Assembly: GCA_946480925.1 (NCBI GenBank)
Contig: CAMLLU010000016.1
Coordinates: forward strand, 26,319-90,318
DNA: 64,000 nt
Direction of reading: 5' to 3'
Source of the DNA: an uncultured Rivibacter sp.
GTDB taxonomy: Bacteria > Pseudomonadota > Gammaproteobacteria > Burkholderiales > Burkholderiaceae
Shown: positions 17,930-27,410 of the stretch, piece by piece
How positions within the stretch are numbered: the first letter of the stretch is position 1
Layout of the letters: each line of letters starts with the position of its first letter
Position numbers and translations under genes: made by a program
Notes under the pieces: generated by a model
What the model was told of the DNA's origin: nothing
The model's input: only the letters and a program-made list of their open reading frames with translations
Database searches by the model: none

Positions 17930-19474
17930 CCGCCGCCTCGCGAACAGCGTTCGCTGTTCGGCGAGATCCTCGACTGGATGCTCGCGCCACTGCTGCTGCT
18001 GTGGCCCATGAGCGTGGCGCTCACCTGGCTGGTGGCGCAGAACATCGCCAACCGCCCTTACGACCGGGCCCTCGGCGAAACCGCCCGCGTACTCGCGCAG
18101 CAGGTGCTGCCGCCGGCGCAAGACGCGCCCGCCAGGCTGCGCTTTCAGCTCTCGACCACGGCCGCCGACCTGCTGCGCGCCGACGAAGCCGACGAGGTCT
18201 ACTACCAGGTGCTCGGCACGCGCGGGGAGTTCGTCAGCGGCGATCGTGACATTCCCGTGCCGCCTGAAGACGAAAAGCCCGCCGTCGGCGAGATCCGCTT
18301 TCGCGACGAGTTCGTGCATGGCGAGCCAGTGCGGGTGGCCTACTTGTGGCTCGACGGCACGGCTGCAGCCAGCACCGACAGCGCCGCGCGGCCGCTGGTG
18401 CAAGTGGCCGAAACGCTGGGCAAGCGCTCGAAGCTGGCCACCGAGATCATCAAGGGCGTGATCCTGCCGCAGTTCGTGATCCTGCCCATTGCGGTGCTGC
18501 TGGTGTGGCTCGCGCTGGCACGCGGCATCTCGCCGCTCAACGAGTTGCAGCAGCGCATCCGTGCGCGTGCAGCCGACGACCTGAGCCCCATCGACGAGCG
18601 CGAGGCTCCTGAGGAAGTAGCGCCACTGGTGCGCGGCATCAACGACCTGCTGGGCCGGCTCGACCGCTCCATCAGCACGCAGAAGCGCTTTCTCGCCGAC
18701 GCCGCACACCAGATGAAGACCCCGCTGGCCGGCTTGCGCATGCAGGCCGAGCTGGCCCAGCGCGAGATCGAAGCGGGCACCGCCGACCCGAACCACCTGG
18801 CCGCCTCGCTGCAGCAGATCGCCCGCAGCAGCCAGCGAGCCGCACGCATGGTCAACCAGCTGCTGGCCATGGCGCGCACCGAAGACGCGAGCCAGCGTCT
18901 ACAGCTCGAGCCGCTGTGCCTGGCTGCGCTGGCCACCGAGACCGTGCGTGACTTCGTGCCGCGCGCCCTGGAAAAGCGCATCGACCTCGGCTACGAAGGC
19001 CCCGACCCCGGCTCGGCCGTGGTGATGGGCCAGCCCATCCTGCTGCGCGAGTTGCTCGGCAACCTGGTGGACAACGCGCTGCAGTACACGCCGCACGGCG
19101 GCACGGTGACGGTGCGCGTGGTGTGCGACCCGTTCGGCCAGGTGGTGGTGCTGCAGGTCGAAGACTCCGGCCCTGGTATCCCGCCAACGGAGCGCGAGCT
19201 GGTGTTCCAGCCGTTCTACCGCGCGCTCGGCACCAACGTCGACGGATCGGGCCTCGGACTTGCCATCGTCCGCGAGATCGCGCGCCGCCACGGTGCCGAG
19301 CTGACTCTCGACGACGCCCGCAGCCCGGGCGGCGGGGCCACGGCCGGTACGGGCGCGCACGAAGGCGGGCCAGGCGCACGTTTCACGTTGCGTTTTGCCG
19401 CGCTGCCGTCGCCTCATGAGGTGGGCCTGCCGCCACCGCCACCTGCCGACGACACGAACGAAGTCCACCCCTGA
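17888..19474 (+). CDS. Two-component sensor histidine kinase (TctE-like)
   Basis: A 528-residue membrane histidine kinase. A 2CSK-type N-terminal region has a first membrane helix at about residues 30-52 (LLLLWPMSVALTWLVAQNIA), a periplasmic sensor of about 140 residues, and a second helix near residue 200. HAMP, then the dimerisation box with phospho-acceptor His in LADAAHQMKTPLAGLR, and the ATPase motifs NLVDNALQY, DSGPGIP and GSGLGLAIV follow. The GTG start at 17888 lies inside a GTCAC-rich repeat, so the first 18 proline- and serine-rich residues are repeat-encoded and the true start is uncertain. A short glycine-rich insertion lies near the C-terminus. Signal and target genes are unknown. 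Confidence 0.9.
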   Translation: MNAPSHLPPVTSHSPPPREQRSLFGEILDWMLAPLLLLWPMSVALTWLVAQNIANRPYDRALGETARVLAQQVLPPAQDAPARLRFQLSTTAADLLRADEADEVYYQVLGTRGEFVSGDRDIPVPPEDEKPAVGEIRFRDEFVHGEPVRVAYLWLDGTAAASTDSAARPLVQVAETLGKRSKLATEIIKGVILPQFVILPIAVLLVWLALARGISPLNELQQRIRARAADDLSPIDEREAPEEVAPLVRGINDLLGRLDRSISTQKRFLADAAHQMKTPLAGLRMQAELAQREIEAGTADPNHLAASLQQIARSSQRAARMVNQLLAMARTEDASQRLQLEPLCLAALATETVRDFVPRALEKRIDLGYEGPDPGSAVVMGQPILLRELLGNLVDNALQYTPHGGTVTVRVVCDPFGQVVVLQVEDSGPGIPPTERELVFQPFYRALGTNVDGSGLGLAIVREIARRHGAELTLDDARSPGGGATAGTGAHEGGPGARFTLRFAALPSPHEVGLPPPPPADDTNEVHP

Positions 19475-19502
19475 AGCTGCCAACCACCACCTCGAGCGAT
19501 CG

Positions 19503-20609
19503 ATGGACGAACGCCCTAACAACCATACCGCCAACCACCATGGCCCACGCCGCATCGACCTCGCCCTGCAGGGCGGCGGCTCGCACGGCGCCTTCACCTG
19601 GGGCGTGCTCGACCGCCTGCTCGAAGATCCGGAGATCGAGATCAACGGCATCTCGGGCACCAGCGCCGGCGCGCTCAATGCCGCAGTGCTGGCCACGGGC
19701 TACGCCCGCGGCGGGCGCGAAGGCGCGCGCGAGGCGCTGGCCGCGTTCTGGCGCGACGTGAGCCACAGCGGCCAGATCTTTTCGCCGTTTTCGGTGGGCC
19801 AGGCCGGCGCGGCCGGCAACCACTTCAACTTCGACCAGCTGCCGAGCTACCAGTGGCTGTCGAGCTTCTTCCGCGCCTTCAGCCCCTACGAGTTCAACCC
19901 GCTGAACCTCAACCCGCTGCGCGATGTGGTGCGCCGCCACGTGATCGAAAAAGACCTGCAGCGCTGCGAGATCCCGCTGTTCATCACCGCCACCTCGGTG
20001 CGCACGGGGCAGGCGCGCGTATTCAACGGCCGCGAGCTGGGCATCGACGCGCTGCTGGCCTCGGCCTGCCTGCCGTTCATCTTCCAGGCCGTGGAAGTGG
20101 ACGGCGAGCACTATTGGGACGGCGGCTACACCGGCAACCCGGCGATCTACCCGCTCATCTACCGCACCGAAACGATGGACATCGTGCTGGTGAAGATCAA
20201 CCCGCTGTCACGCGACCTGCTGCCCACGCGGGCGGTCGAGATCATCGACCGGTTGAGCGAGATCACCTTCAACGCCAGCCTGATCGCCGAGATGCGCGCG
20301 ATCGCCTTCGTGTCGCGGCTGGTGCGTGAAGGCACGCTGCAGCCGGGCCGCTACAAGGACCTGCGCCTACACATGGTGGCCGACGACGAAGGGCTCGGGC
20401 CCTACAACGCGTCGAGCAAGTTCAACACCGACTGGACCTTCCTGCAGGAGCTGTTCGGGCTCGGCCGCAAGGCCGCCGCGCATTGGCTGCGCTACCACCG
20501 GCAAGACGTCGGCGTACGCGGCAGCCTCGACATCGAGAAGGTCTTCCTGGCGCGGCATTCGCTGGGGCGCATGCCGCCCGCGCCCCGGCCCGCGAACAAC
20601 GGCGGCTGA
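19503..20609 (+). CDS. Patatin-like phospholipase family protein
   Basis: A 368-residue patatin-type serine hydrolase. The oxyanion-hole motif LQGGGSHGAFTWGVL (about residues 22-36), nucleophile elbow GISGTSAGAL (about 50-59) and catalytic aspartate in WDGGYTGNP (about 204) are all intact, so it should be an active acyl hydrolase on lipids, or possibly on polyhydroxybutyrate as in some Burkholderiales relatives. No signal peptide is visible. The ATG at 19503 follows the kinase stop by 28 bases. It ends 9 bases before the convergent TPP-enzyme gene. Confidence 0.87.
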   Translation: MDERPNNHTANHHGPRRIDLALQGGGSHGAFTWGVLDRLLEDPEIEINGISGTSAGALNAAVLATGYARGGREGAREALAAFWRDVSHSGQIFSPFSVGQAGAAGNHFNFDQLPSYQWLSSFFRAFSPYEFNPLNLNPLRDVVRRHVIEKDLQRCEIPLFITATSVRTGQARVFNGRELGIDALLASACLPFIFQAVEVDGEHYWDGGYTGNPAIYPLIYRTETMDIVLVKINPLSRDLLPTRAVEIIDRLSEITFNASLIAEMRAIAFVSRLVREGTLQPGRYKDLRLHMVADDEGLGPYNASSKFNTDWTFLQELFGLGRKAAAHWLRYHRQDVGVRGSLDIEKVFLARHSLGRMPPAPRPANNGG

Positions 20610-20618
20610 CAGCGCGCC

Positions 20619-22352
20619 TCAGCGCCGTGCGGGTGCCGGCACCGCAACCGGCACGGGCGCCTCGGCCGAGCGCAAGGACTCGTCGAGCACGCCCAGGCCG
20701 CGCAGCCTCGGCGACTCGGGCCGCAGCTTGCGCGGCAAGCGGCGGCCCATCTCGATCTGCAGCAGGGCAGGGCCCGGCGAAGCCATCAGGCCTTGCAATG
20801 CCTGCGGCAGTTTCGCCGGGTCGTCCGCCCGTGCGGCGCTCCAGCGGCAGGCTTCGGCCAACGCACGGGTGTCGATCCCGCCCGGCTCCGTGTTCACGCA
20901 CACCAGCTTGAGCGGCCAGCCCGAGGCCGCCAACGCCGGCAGTTCGCCTGCAATGGCCAGCAGCGAGCGCTCGTCGGTGATGCACAGCAGCGGCTTGAAG
21001 GGCACCGTTGCAGCGGCAAAGGCTCCGACTGCCGCCATCACGGCCTGGCCCGGCACTTCACTGGTCGGCCCCGTCCCCAGCCACTGGCCCGGACGAGAAA
21101 GACGCACATGCGGCGCGATCCAGTTTGTGTGCCGGCTGGCGTCGAGCGACACCACCACGTCATGCGTGATGCAGGAGCCCAGCGCCTGCATCAGCACCGA
21201 CCGCGTGATGCGCCCCTCGGGCTCGTCGGCCACCGTCTCGCAGGCCACGCGGATGTCGGCGAGCTGGGCCCACCATTCCTCCAGCCGCGAGCCACCACCG
21301 ACGCCCATCTCGCCCATCAGCTCCACGAGCCGCTCCAGCACCGCTGCGCAGTCGCCCACCACCGGTACGTCGGCACGCACCACCTTGTTGATGCTCACCG
21401 GGTCGATGTCCACGTGCACGACGTGGCGCGTAACGCTGCCCACCAGCGGCGGCGCGGGCAGGCTCTCTTCGAAGCGGGCGCCGAATGCGATCACCAGATC
21501 GGCATGGCGCATCGCGGCGTTGGCCACGGCATCGCCATAGGGGCCCAGCAGACCCAGCCGATGCGGGTCGTCGGCCGGCAAGGCATCGAGCGCGCCCCAG
21601 GTCAGCACGCATGGGATGCGGCTGAGGCTCGTCAGCTCCAGCAATGCCGCGCACGCCGCGGGCCCGGAGCGCAACACCCCGCTGCCGCAATACAGCAGAG
21701 GCCGCCTGGCCCCTTCCGCCAGCTTGAGGATGCGCTCAAGCTGCTTGCGCGGCGCCTGCCCTTGAACGCCAAGCTCGCAATATGTGTCTTGCGGCTCCCA
21801 TTCCGTGGGGGCCGCTGCGGCCAGCACATCGGGCGCCACGGCCAGCATCACGGGCCCCTTGCGGCCAGCCATCGCAATGGCGGCCGCGCGATACACCTGC
21901 GACTCGACCTCGTCCACCTGCGCGGCGCAGCACGCCCACTTGGTGGCCGGCATCGACAGGCCCAGCACGTCCCACTCGGTGCAGGTGCCGGGGCCGACGA
22001 AGGCCTGCGGCGTCTCGACGCACAGGCACACCACCGGTACACAGTCCACCAGCGCCTGGGCCAGCGCCGGCACCGCCCGTGCAAACGAGGCCCCGGGGCC
22101 GAACACCACCGCCGCGGCGCGGCCGGTGCGGCGCGCATAGCCGTCGGCGGCTTGCACGGCCGCGGCCTCGCCCGACAGGCGCGTGCTTCGCAGCCGGGCC
22201 ACCGACTCGATGGCCTGCTCGAGTTCGCGCGTCTGTTCAGAGCGTTCCGCGAGGAAAACGGCCTCGACGCCGGCGCGGCGCAAGGCCAGGGCCGCGGCTT
22301 CTGCGCCGCTGGGGGCGGGATGGATGGGCGGATGGTCTGGGTGCTGTCTCAT
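20619..22352 (-). CDS. Thiamine-diphosphate enzyme family protein (acetolactate synthase-like, degenerate motif)
   Basis: The 577-residue protein has the three-domain layout of acetolactate synthase-type enzymes: PYR domain with the conserved catalytic Glu in SGEAAAVQAADGYARRTG, central domain, and C-terminal PP domain. The diphosphate-binding motif GDG-X(25)-NN is altered: the region reads CITDERSLLAIAGELPALAA and ends VCVNTE, so the glycines and second Asn are lost while the Asp and first Asn may remain. It may bind the cofactor differently or have lost activity. The start is uncertain; ATG 22352 (MRQHPDHPP) is preferred over 22394. It is divergent from a MATE exporter. Substrate unknown. 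Confidence 0.78.
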   Translation of the reverse strand: MRQHPDHPPIHPAPSGAEAAALALRRAGVEAVFLAERSEQTRELEQAIESVARLRSTRLSGEAAAVQAADGYARRTGRAAAVVFGPGASFARAVPALAQALVDCVPVVCLCVETPQAFVGPGTCTEWDVLGLSMPATKWACCAAQVDEVESQVYRAAAIAMAGRKGPVMLAVAPDVLAAAAPTEWEPQDTYCELGVQGQAPRKQLERILKLAEGARRPLLYCGSGVLRSGPAACAALLELTSLSRIPCVLTWGALDALPADDPHRLGLLGPYGDAVANAAMRHADLVIAFGARFEESLPAPPLVGSVTRHVVHVDIDPVSINKVVRADVPVVGDCAAVLERLVELMGEMGVGGGSRLEEWWAQLADIRVACETVADEPEGRITRSVLMQALGSCITHDVVVSLDASRHTNWIAPHVRLSRPGQWLGTGPTSEVPGQAVMAAVGAFAAATVPFKPLLCITDERSLLAIAGELPALAASGWPLKLVCVNTEPGGIDTRALAEACRWSAARADDPAKLPQALQGLMASPGPALLQIEMGRRLPRKLRPESPRLRGLGVLDESLRSAEAPVPVAVPAPARR

Positions 22353-22569
22353 CGTTTGAATGGTGTATGGAAACTTCGGCTCGCGGCCATGCATTCAATG
22401 CAGGGTGCGATGCATCAACCGCATCGGCCGGCCCAGCCCGAAAAAAGCGCTGGTAACCAGAAAGACACCTTGCATCGAACGCCGCCCGGGCGCGCTTACG
22501 GTACAAAGCGCCCGCGCAACCGCACGTTCCTCCTCACCCCCAAGCATCACCGCCAGAGCTGCCATCGCC

Positions 22570-23949
22570 GTGCGCATTTCTGCATCGCCCGTCCCACGGC
22601 CTGCCCTTTTCGGCATCGCGTGGCCCATTTTTGCCGAGTTTTTGCTCGGCATGACCGTCGGCGGTGTCGGGCTGTGGCTGGCCGCACGCGATTCCGACAC
22701 CACCGCCGCCGCTTTTTCGCTCGCCAACCACCTGATGGCGGCGCTGTTCATCCTGTTCCGCGTAGTGGGCATCGGCGTGAGCGTGGTCGTCACGCAGAAC
22801 CTGGGCGCCGGCCGGCGCGACCAGGCCGACGCCGTCGCCCGGGCCGGGCTGGGCGCCAGCACCTGGATGGGTCTGGGCGTGGCGCTGGTCACCGTGGTGG
22901 CGGCCGAGCCGCTGCTCAAGCTGATGAGCGCACCGCCCGAGGTGCTGCCGCTAGCCGCGCCGTTCCTGCAGGTGCTGGCCGTGGCGCTGGCCCTGGACGC
23001 TTATAACGCCAGTATGGCCAGCGTGATGCGGGCGCATCTGCACGGGCGCGACACGCTGTTCGTAATGGTGGGCATGCACGCCGTGCACCTGCTGCTGGCT
23101 GCGCCGCTGATGCGTGGCAGCGGCCCGTTGCCGGCACTGGGACTGATCGGCTTTGCGGTGGCGCTGGCGGCCAGCCGCGCCGCCGGGCTGGCGATGCACC
23201 TGTGGCTGTGGAAGCTGCGACTCAACCTCGTGCCGCAGCGCGCGGACTGGTGGCGCCTGCCGGCGGGGCAGCTCAATGCGGTGCTGCACATCGGGCTGCC
23301 GGGCGCGGCCGAGAACATCGCCTACCGGGTGGCCTTCATGGTCTCGGTGGCCGTGGCGGCCAAGATGGGCGCCGGCGCGCTGGCCACGCAGTCGTATGCG
23401 CTGCAGGTCATGTACTACGTGCTGCTGTTCGGCCTGGCCACCGGCTTCGCGAGCGAGATCCTGGTGGGCCACATGATCGGTGCCGGCGGCCTGCACGAGG
23501 CGCACCGGCTGGTGCGGCGCACGCTGGCCTGGGGCCTGGGCGTGTCCACCGCCACGGCGCTGCTGGCAGCGCTGGCCGCACCGTGGCTGCTGCGCCTGTT
23601 CACGCAGGACGAGGCCATCATCGACGCGGCCACCACGCTGCTGTGGATCACCGTGCTGCTGGAACCGGGGCGCACCTTCAACCTCGTGGTGATCAACGCG
23701 CTGCGCGCCACCGGCGACGCGCGCTTTCCGGTGGCGGCCGGTGCGGTGTCGATGGCACTGGTACTGGCCGGCGGCAGCTGGCTGCTGGGTGAAACCCTGG
23801 GCTTCGGGCTGGCAGGCATCTGGATCGCCTACACCGCCGACGAATGGCTGCGCGGTTTGCTGATGTGGTGGCGCTGGGAAGGCCACGGCTGGGTCCGCCA
23901 TGCACGCGCCACGCACCGCCAGCTACGCCGCGCACGCCACACAGCCTGA
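22570..23949 (+). CDS. MATE-family multidrug/sodium antiporter
   Basis: A 459-residue integral membrane protein with about twelve helices in two similar halves, as in MATE (NorM-like) exporters that use a sodium or proton gradient to expel cationic compounds. Recognisable parts are GIAWPIFAEFLLGMTVGGV near the start, the GAGRRDQADA loop after helix 2, and LPGAAENIAYRVAFMVSVAV opening the second half. The GTG at 22570 is the best start; the frame is open upstream to 22360 but those residues are cysteine- and arginine-rich and implausible. No clear ribosome binding site was found. The 217-base gap to the divergent TPP-enzyme gene is the likely promoter region. Confidence 0.85.
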   Translation: MRISASPVPRPALFGIAWPIFAEFLLGMTVGGVGLWLAARDSDTTAAAFSLANHLMAALFILFRVVGIGVSVVVTQNLGAGRRDQADAVARAGLGASTWMGLGVALVTVVAAEPLLKLMSAPPEVLPLAAPFLQVLAVALALDAYNASMASVMRAHLHGRDTLFVMVGMHAVHLLLAAPLMRGSGPLPALGLIGFAVALAASRAAGLAMHLWLWKLRLNLVPQRADWWRLPAGQLNAVLHIGLPGAAENIAYRVAFMVSVAVAAKMGAGALATQSYALQVMYYVLLFGLATGFASEILVGHMIGAGGLHEAHRLVRRTLAWGLGVSTATALLAALAAPWLLRLFTQDEAIIDAATTLLWITVLLEPGRTFNLVVINALRATGDARFPVAAGAVSMALVLAGGSWLLGETLGFGLAGIWIAYTADEWLRGLLMWWRWEGHGWVRHARATHRQLRRARHTA

Positions 23950-23977
23950 AGGAGGCACGACGGCCAAGCCGTAGCGC

Positions 23978-24062
23978 CGATCCGAGTGGCCCCCAAGATC
24001 CGGCTCCGCCGGTCCAAAGGGGGCCGCCCCCTCGAGGGGGCGCGCGAAGCGCGTAGGGGGTG
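23978..24062. repeat. Palindromic CCCCCTCGAGGGGG-type intergenic element, copy 1
   Basis: Between the MATE gene and rodA (convergent) lies a compact element with a perfect 16-bp palindrome GCCCCCTCGAGGGGGC (24026-24041) beside CCGGCTCCGCCGG. A related element in the opposite orientation is at 37421-37491. It may also act as a two-way terminator. Confidence 0.7.
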
Positions 24063-24064
24063 GG

Positions 24065-25219
24065 CTACGACTGCATCAACCGCCGGCTCTTGGCGATGGA
24101 CATCAGGATGCCCAGGCCCAGGCCCAGCGTCACCATGGCGGTGCCGCCATAGCTGATGAACGGTAGCGGCACGCCCACCACCGGCAGGATGCCGCTCACC
24201 ATGCCCATGTTGACGAAGGCATAGGTGAAGAAGCTCAGCGTGATGGCGCCTGCCATCAGCCGGGCGAACAGCGTGGGCGCCTCGGCCGCGATCATCAGCC
24301 CGCGGAAGATCAGGAACACGAAGCCGAGCACGAGGCCGATGCAGCCGAGCAGGCCGAACTCCTCGGAATAGGCCGCGAAGATGAAGTCGGTGGTGCGCTC
24401 GGGAATGAACTCCAGGTGGGTCTGCGTGCCCTTCATGAAGCCCTTGCCGGTGAGCCCGCCGGAGCCGATGGCGATCATGCCCTGGATGATGTGGAAGCCC
24501 TTGCCGAGCGGGTCCTGCGTCGGGTCGAGCAGCGTGCAGACGCGGTGCTTCTGGTAGTCGCGCATGAGGTACCACTGCACGTCGGGCTGGCAGATGGTGG
24601 ATTCGCTGGCGATGAGCGCGATGATGCCGGCCGCCCCCAGCAGCAGCACCGGCAGGATGAGCTTCCAGCTCAGCCCCGCGAAGAAGATCACGTACAGGCC
24701 CGCCGACAGCACCAGGATGGCCGTGCCCAGGTCGGGCTGCTTGGCGATCAGGCCCACCGGAATGGCCAGCAGCGCGCCGGCCATCAGGAAGTCGGGCCCG
24801 CGCAACTGGCCCTCGCGGCGCTGGAACCACCACGCCAGCATCAGCGGCACGGCGATCTTCAGCATCTCGCTGGGCTGGATCACCACGCCCACGTTGAGCC
24901 AGCGGGTGGCACCCTTTTTCGTGATGCCGAACAGCGCCACCGCCACCAGCAAGGCCACGCCGACGATGTAGAGCGGCACGGCCAGCGACATCAGCCGCTG
25001 CGGCGGCACCTGCGCCACGACGAACAGGATGGCCCCCGCCAGCAGCATGTTGCGCCCGTGGTCCACGAAACGCGTGCCGTGGTCGAAGCCGGCGGAATAC
25101 ATGGTCAGCATGCCGGCGCCCGCCAGCAGCAGGATGGCGAATACCAGCGGCCCGTCGAAGCCGATGAACACCCCGCGGACACGCTGCCACACCGAGGGTT
25201 TGTCGAACACCACGCTCAT
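24065..25219 (-). CDS. rodA: Rod shape-determining peptidoglycan glycosyltransferase RodA
   Basis: A 384-residue SEDS-family polymerase with about ten membrane helices. It polymerises glycan strands from lipid II for cell elongation, working with PBP2. Family motifs include the large loop after KQPDLGTA, the catalytic region in QDPLGKGFHIIQG, SGGLTGKGFMKGTQ, FIPERTTDFIFA and the final LPFISYGGTA. Its ATG overlaps the mrdA stop by four bases (ATGA), so translation of the two partners is coupled. Confidence 0.95.
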   Translation of the reverse strand: MSVVFDKPSVWQRVRGVFIGFDGPLVFAILLLAGAGMLTMYSAGFDHGTRFVDHGRNMLLAGAILFVVAQVPPQRLMSLAVPLYIVGVALLVAVALFGITKKGATRWLNVGVVIQPSEMLKIAVPLMLAWWFQRREGQLRGPDFLMAGALLAIPVGLIAKQPDLGTAILVLSAGLYVIFFAGLSWKLILPVLLLGAAGIIALIASESTICQPDVQWYLMRDYQKHRVCTLLDPTQDPLGKGFHIIQGMIAIGSGGLTGKGFMKGTQTHLEFIPERTTDFIFAAYSEEFGLLGCIGLVLGFVFLIFRGLMIAAEAPTLFARLMAGAITLSFFTYAFVNMGMVSGILPVVGVPLPFISYGGTAMVTLGLGLGILMSIAKSRRLMQS

Positions 25220-27312
25220 CGTGCGGCTCCCGTGGCGGCCGTGGTGCTTTTCACCGCCGCTGTCACCCTGGCCGGCACCACCGCTGAAGCAGCCACGGCC
25301 GCCGAAGCGGCTGACGCAGCAACCTCTGCAGCAGCACCCGGCGCGCCGTTCACCGGCATGGCCGCCGGTGCGCCAGGCAGCGGCACCTCGGAGGCCTGCC
25401 GCGGCTTGCCCAGCGGCGCGCCGGCCTGGCCCACCCGCACCGCCGCGATGTCTTCCACGCTGGGGTACAGCCCCATCAGCAGGTAGTCGAGCACGCGCCG
25501 CGCGATCGGCGCAGCGGCCTCGGCACCGAAACCGGAGTTCTCGACGATGACGGCCAGCGCGACCTGCGGGTTCTCGACCGGCGCGAAGGCGGTATAGAGC
25601 GAGTGGTCGCGCAGGTATTCGGCCATGCGTTCCTTGTTGTACTTCTCGTTCTGGCGGATGCCCACCGCCTGCGCAGTGCCGGTCTTGCCGCCACTCTTGT
25701 AGCCGGAGCCCATGAACACCCGCGTCGAGGTGCCTTCCTGCGTAACGCCGTACAGCGCGTTGCGGATCAGTTCCACGTGCTCTGGCTTCAGCGGCAGCGG
25801 CTCCAGCGCTTCGGACGAGATCTGCCGTTTCTCGTGAGTGAGCACGTCCTCGATCTCGCGCACAAGGCGCGGCTGGAAACGCTGGCCGCCCGAGACCAGC
25901 GTGGCCGTTGCGCTGGACAGCTGCAGCATCGTGAAGTTGTTGTAGCCCTGGCCGATGCCCAGGGAGATGGTTTCACCGGCGTACCACTTCTGCTGCTCGG
26001 GGCGCTTGTATTTCTTGCGCTTCCACTCGGTGGAGGGCAAGTCGCCGGTCACCTCACCCTTGAGGTCGATGCCGGTGAGGCGGCCGAAGCCGAACGGGGC
26101 CAGCTGCTCGTGGATCAGGTCCACGCCCATCTCGTTGGCCAGCGAGTAGTAGTAGACGTTGCTCGACTTCACGATCGAGCGGTACATGTCCACCATGCCC
26201 AGGCCGCCGTCGCCATGGCTGCGAAAACGGTGGTTGCCGAACATGAACGAACCCGAATCCATGATGGCCTGCTGCCCGCTGCGCTTGCCGGTGTTGAGCG
26301 CCGCGATCGCCATGAAGGGCTTGTAGGTCGAGCCGGGCGGGTAGGTGCCGCGCAGCGCGCGGTTCAGCAGCGGCTTGTCGATCGACTCGTTGAGCTCCTT
26401 CCAGCTTTCGCTGTCGATGCCGTCGACGAACAGGTTGGGGTCGAAGGTGGGCTTGCTCACGAAGGCCAGCACTTCGCCATTGCGCGGGTCGATGGCCACG
26501 AGCGCGCCGCGGCGGCTGCCGAAGAGTTCTTCGATCAGCGCCTGCAGCTTGATGTCGATGGACAGGCGCACCGTGTTGCCCGGCGTGGCCGGGTTGGACT
26601 TGAGCCGGCGCACCGCTCGGCCGCCGGCGCTGGTCTCGACCTCTTCGAAGCCGGTGATGCCGTGCAGGTCGCTTTCGTAGTTCTGCTCGATGCCGAGCTT
26701 GCCGATGTAGTCGGTGCCGCGGTAGTTGGCCGCGTCTTCCGAGTCCTCGATCGCTTCCTTTTCCTTCTGGTTGATGCGACCGATGTAGCCCAGCACGTGG
26801 CTGGCGAGCTCGCCGTAAGGGTAGTTGCGGAACAGGCGCGCCTTGATGTCCACGCCGGGGAAGCGGAAGCGCTGTGCGGTGAAACGCGCCACCTCTTCGT
26901 CGGAGAGCTTGGTGCGGATCGGCAGCGACTCGAAGCTCTTGCTTTCCTCCATCAACCGCTTGAAGCGGCGGCGGTCGCGCGGCTGGATGTCGATGACCTT
27001 GGCCAGGTCGTCGATGGTGGTTTCGAGGTCGGCGTCGAGCTTCGACGGTGTGATCTCCAGCGTGTAGGCCGAGTAGTTGTTGGCCAGCACGACACCGTTG
27101 CGGTCCACGATGAGGCCACGATTGGGCACGATGGGCACCACCGCGATGCGGTTGGCCTCGGCCTGCGTGGACAGCTCCTCATGCTTGTAGACCTGCAGGA
27201 ACACCAGCCGCGCCGCCAGCAGCCCGAAGCCGATGAGCACGAAGCCCGCCGCCGCGAACAACCGCAGGCGGAAGCGGCTCAGCTCCTGTTCGACGTTCTT
27301 GAGCTCAGTCAT
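25216..27312 (-). CDS. mrdA: Penicillin-binding protein 2 (elongation transpeptidase)
   Basis: A 698-residue class B penicillin-binding protein that crosslinks peptidoglycan during elongation. It has an N-terminal membrane anchor (about residues 18-40), the pedestal domain with GLIVDRNG, and the transpeptidase domain with the active-site serine in PPGSTYKPF, the SSN motif (KSSNVYYYS) and KTGTAQ. The C-terminal 60 residues are an unusual alanine- and valine-rich, low-complexity tail. The ATG at 27312 (MTELKNVEQELSRFR) is chosen; the frame continues upstream through a GTCAC-rich repeat. It overlaps rodA. Confidence 0.95.
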   Translation of the reverse strand: MTELKNVEQELSRFRLRLFAAAGFVLIGFGLLAARLVFLQVYKHEELSTQAEANRIAVVPIVPNRGLIVDRNGVVLANNYSAYTLEITPSKLDADLETTIDDLAKVIDIQPRDRRRFKRLMEESKSFESLPIRTKLSDEEVARFTAQRFRFPGVDIKARLFRNYPYGELASHVLGYIGRINQKEKEAIEDSEDAANYRGTDYIGKLGIEQNYESDLHGITGFEEVETSAGGRAVRRLKSNPATPGNTVRLSIDIKLQALIEELFGSRRGALVAIDPRNGEVLAFVSKPTFDPNLFVDGIDSESWKELNESIDKPLLNRALRGTYPPGSTYKPFMAIAALNTGKRSGQQAIMDSGSFMFGNHRFRSHGDGGLGMVDMYRSIVKSSNVYYYSLANEMGVDLIHEQLAPFGFGRLTGIDLKGEVTGDLPSTEWKRKKYKRPEQQKWYAGETISLGIGQGYNNFTMLQLSSATATLVSGGQRFQPRLVREIEDVLTHEKRQISSEALEPLPLKPEHVELIRNALYGVTQEGTSTRVFMGSGYKSGGKTGTAQAVGIRQNEKYNKERMAEYLRDHSLYTAFAPVENPQVALAVIVENSGFGAEAAAPIARRVLDYLLMGLYPSVEDIAAVRVGQAGAPLGKPRQASEVPLPGAPAAMPVNGAPGAAAEVAASAASAAVAASAVVPARVTAAVKSTTAATGAAR

Positions 27313-27320
27313 TGCTGGGT

Positions 27321-27409
27321 AGTGACCTGTGACCAGTGACTCGTGAACCACCGTGGCCCGTGAATGATGTCCTCACTGGTCACCGGTCACAAGTCACTGG
27401 TCACGACTT
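27321..27409. repeat. GTCAC-rich intergenic repeat, copy 2
   Basis: The 98-base gap between mreD and mrdA is almost filled by GTCAC/GTGAC units (GTGACCTGTGACCAGTGAC on one side, CACTGGTCACCGGTCAC on the other), an array with inverted symmetry. It lies inside an otherwise tight shape operon. Related to 17874-17929 and 39786-39823. Confidence 0.75.
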
Positions 27410-27410
27410 C

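Noticed and set aside
25603..27339. 578-residue plus-strand frame opposite mrdA
   Set aside because: Antisense to an intact penicillin-binding protein 2; no domain seen.
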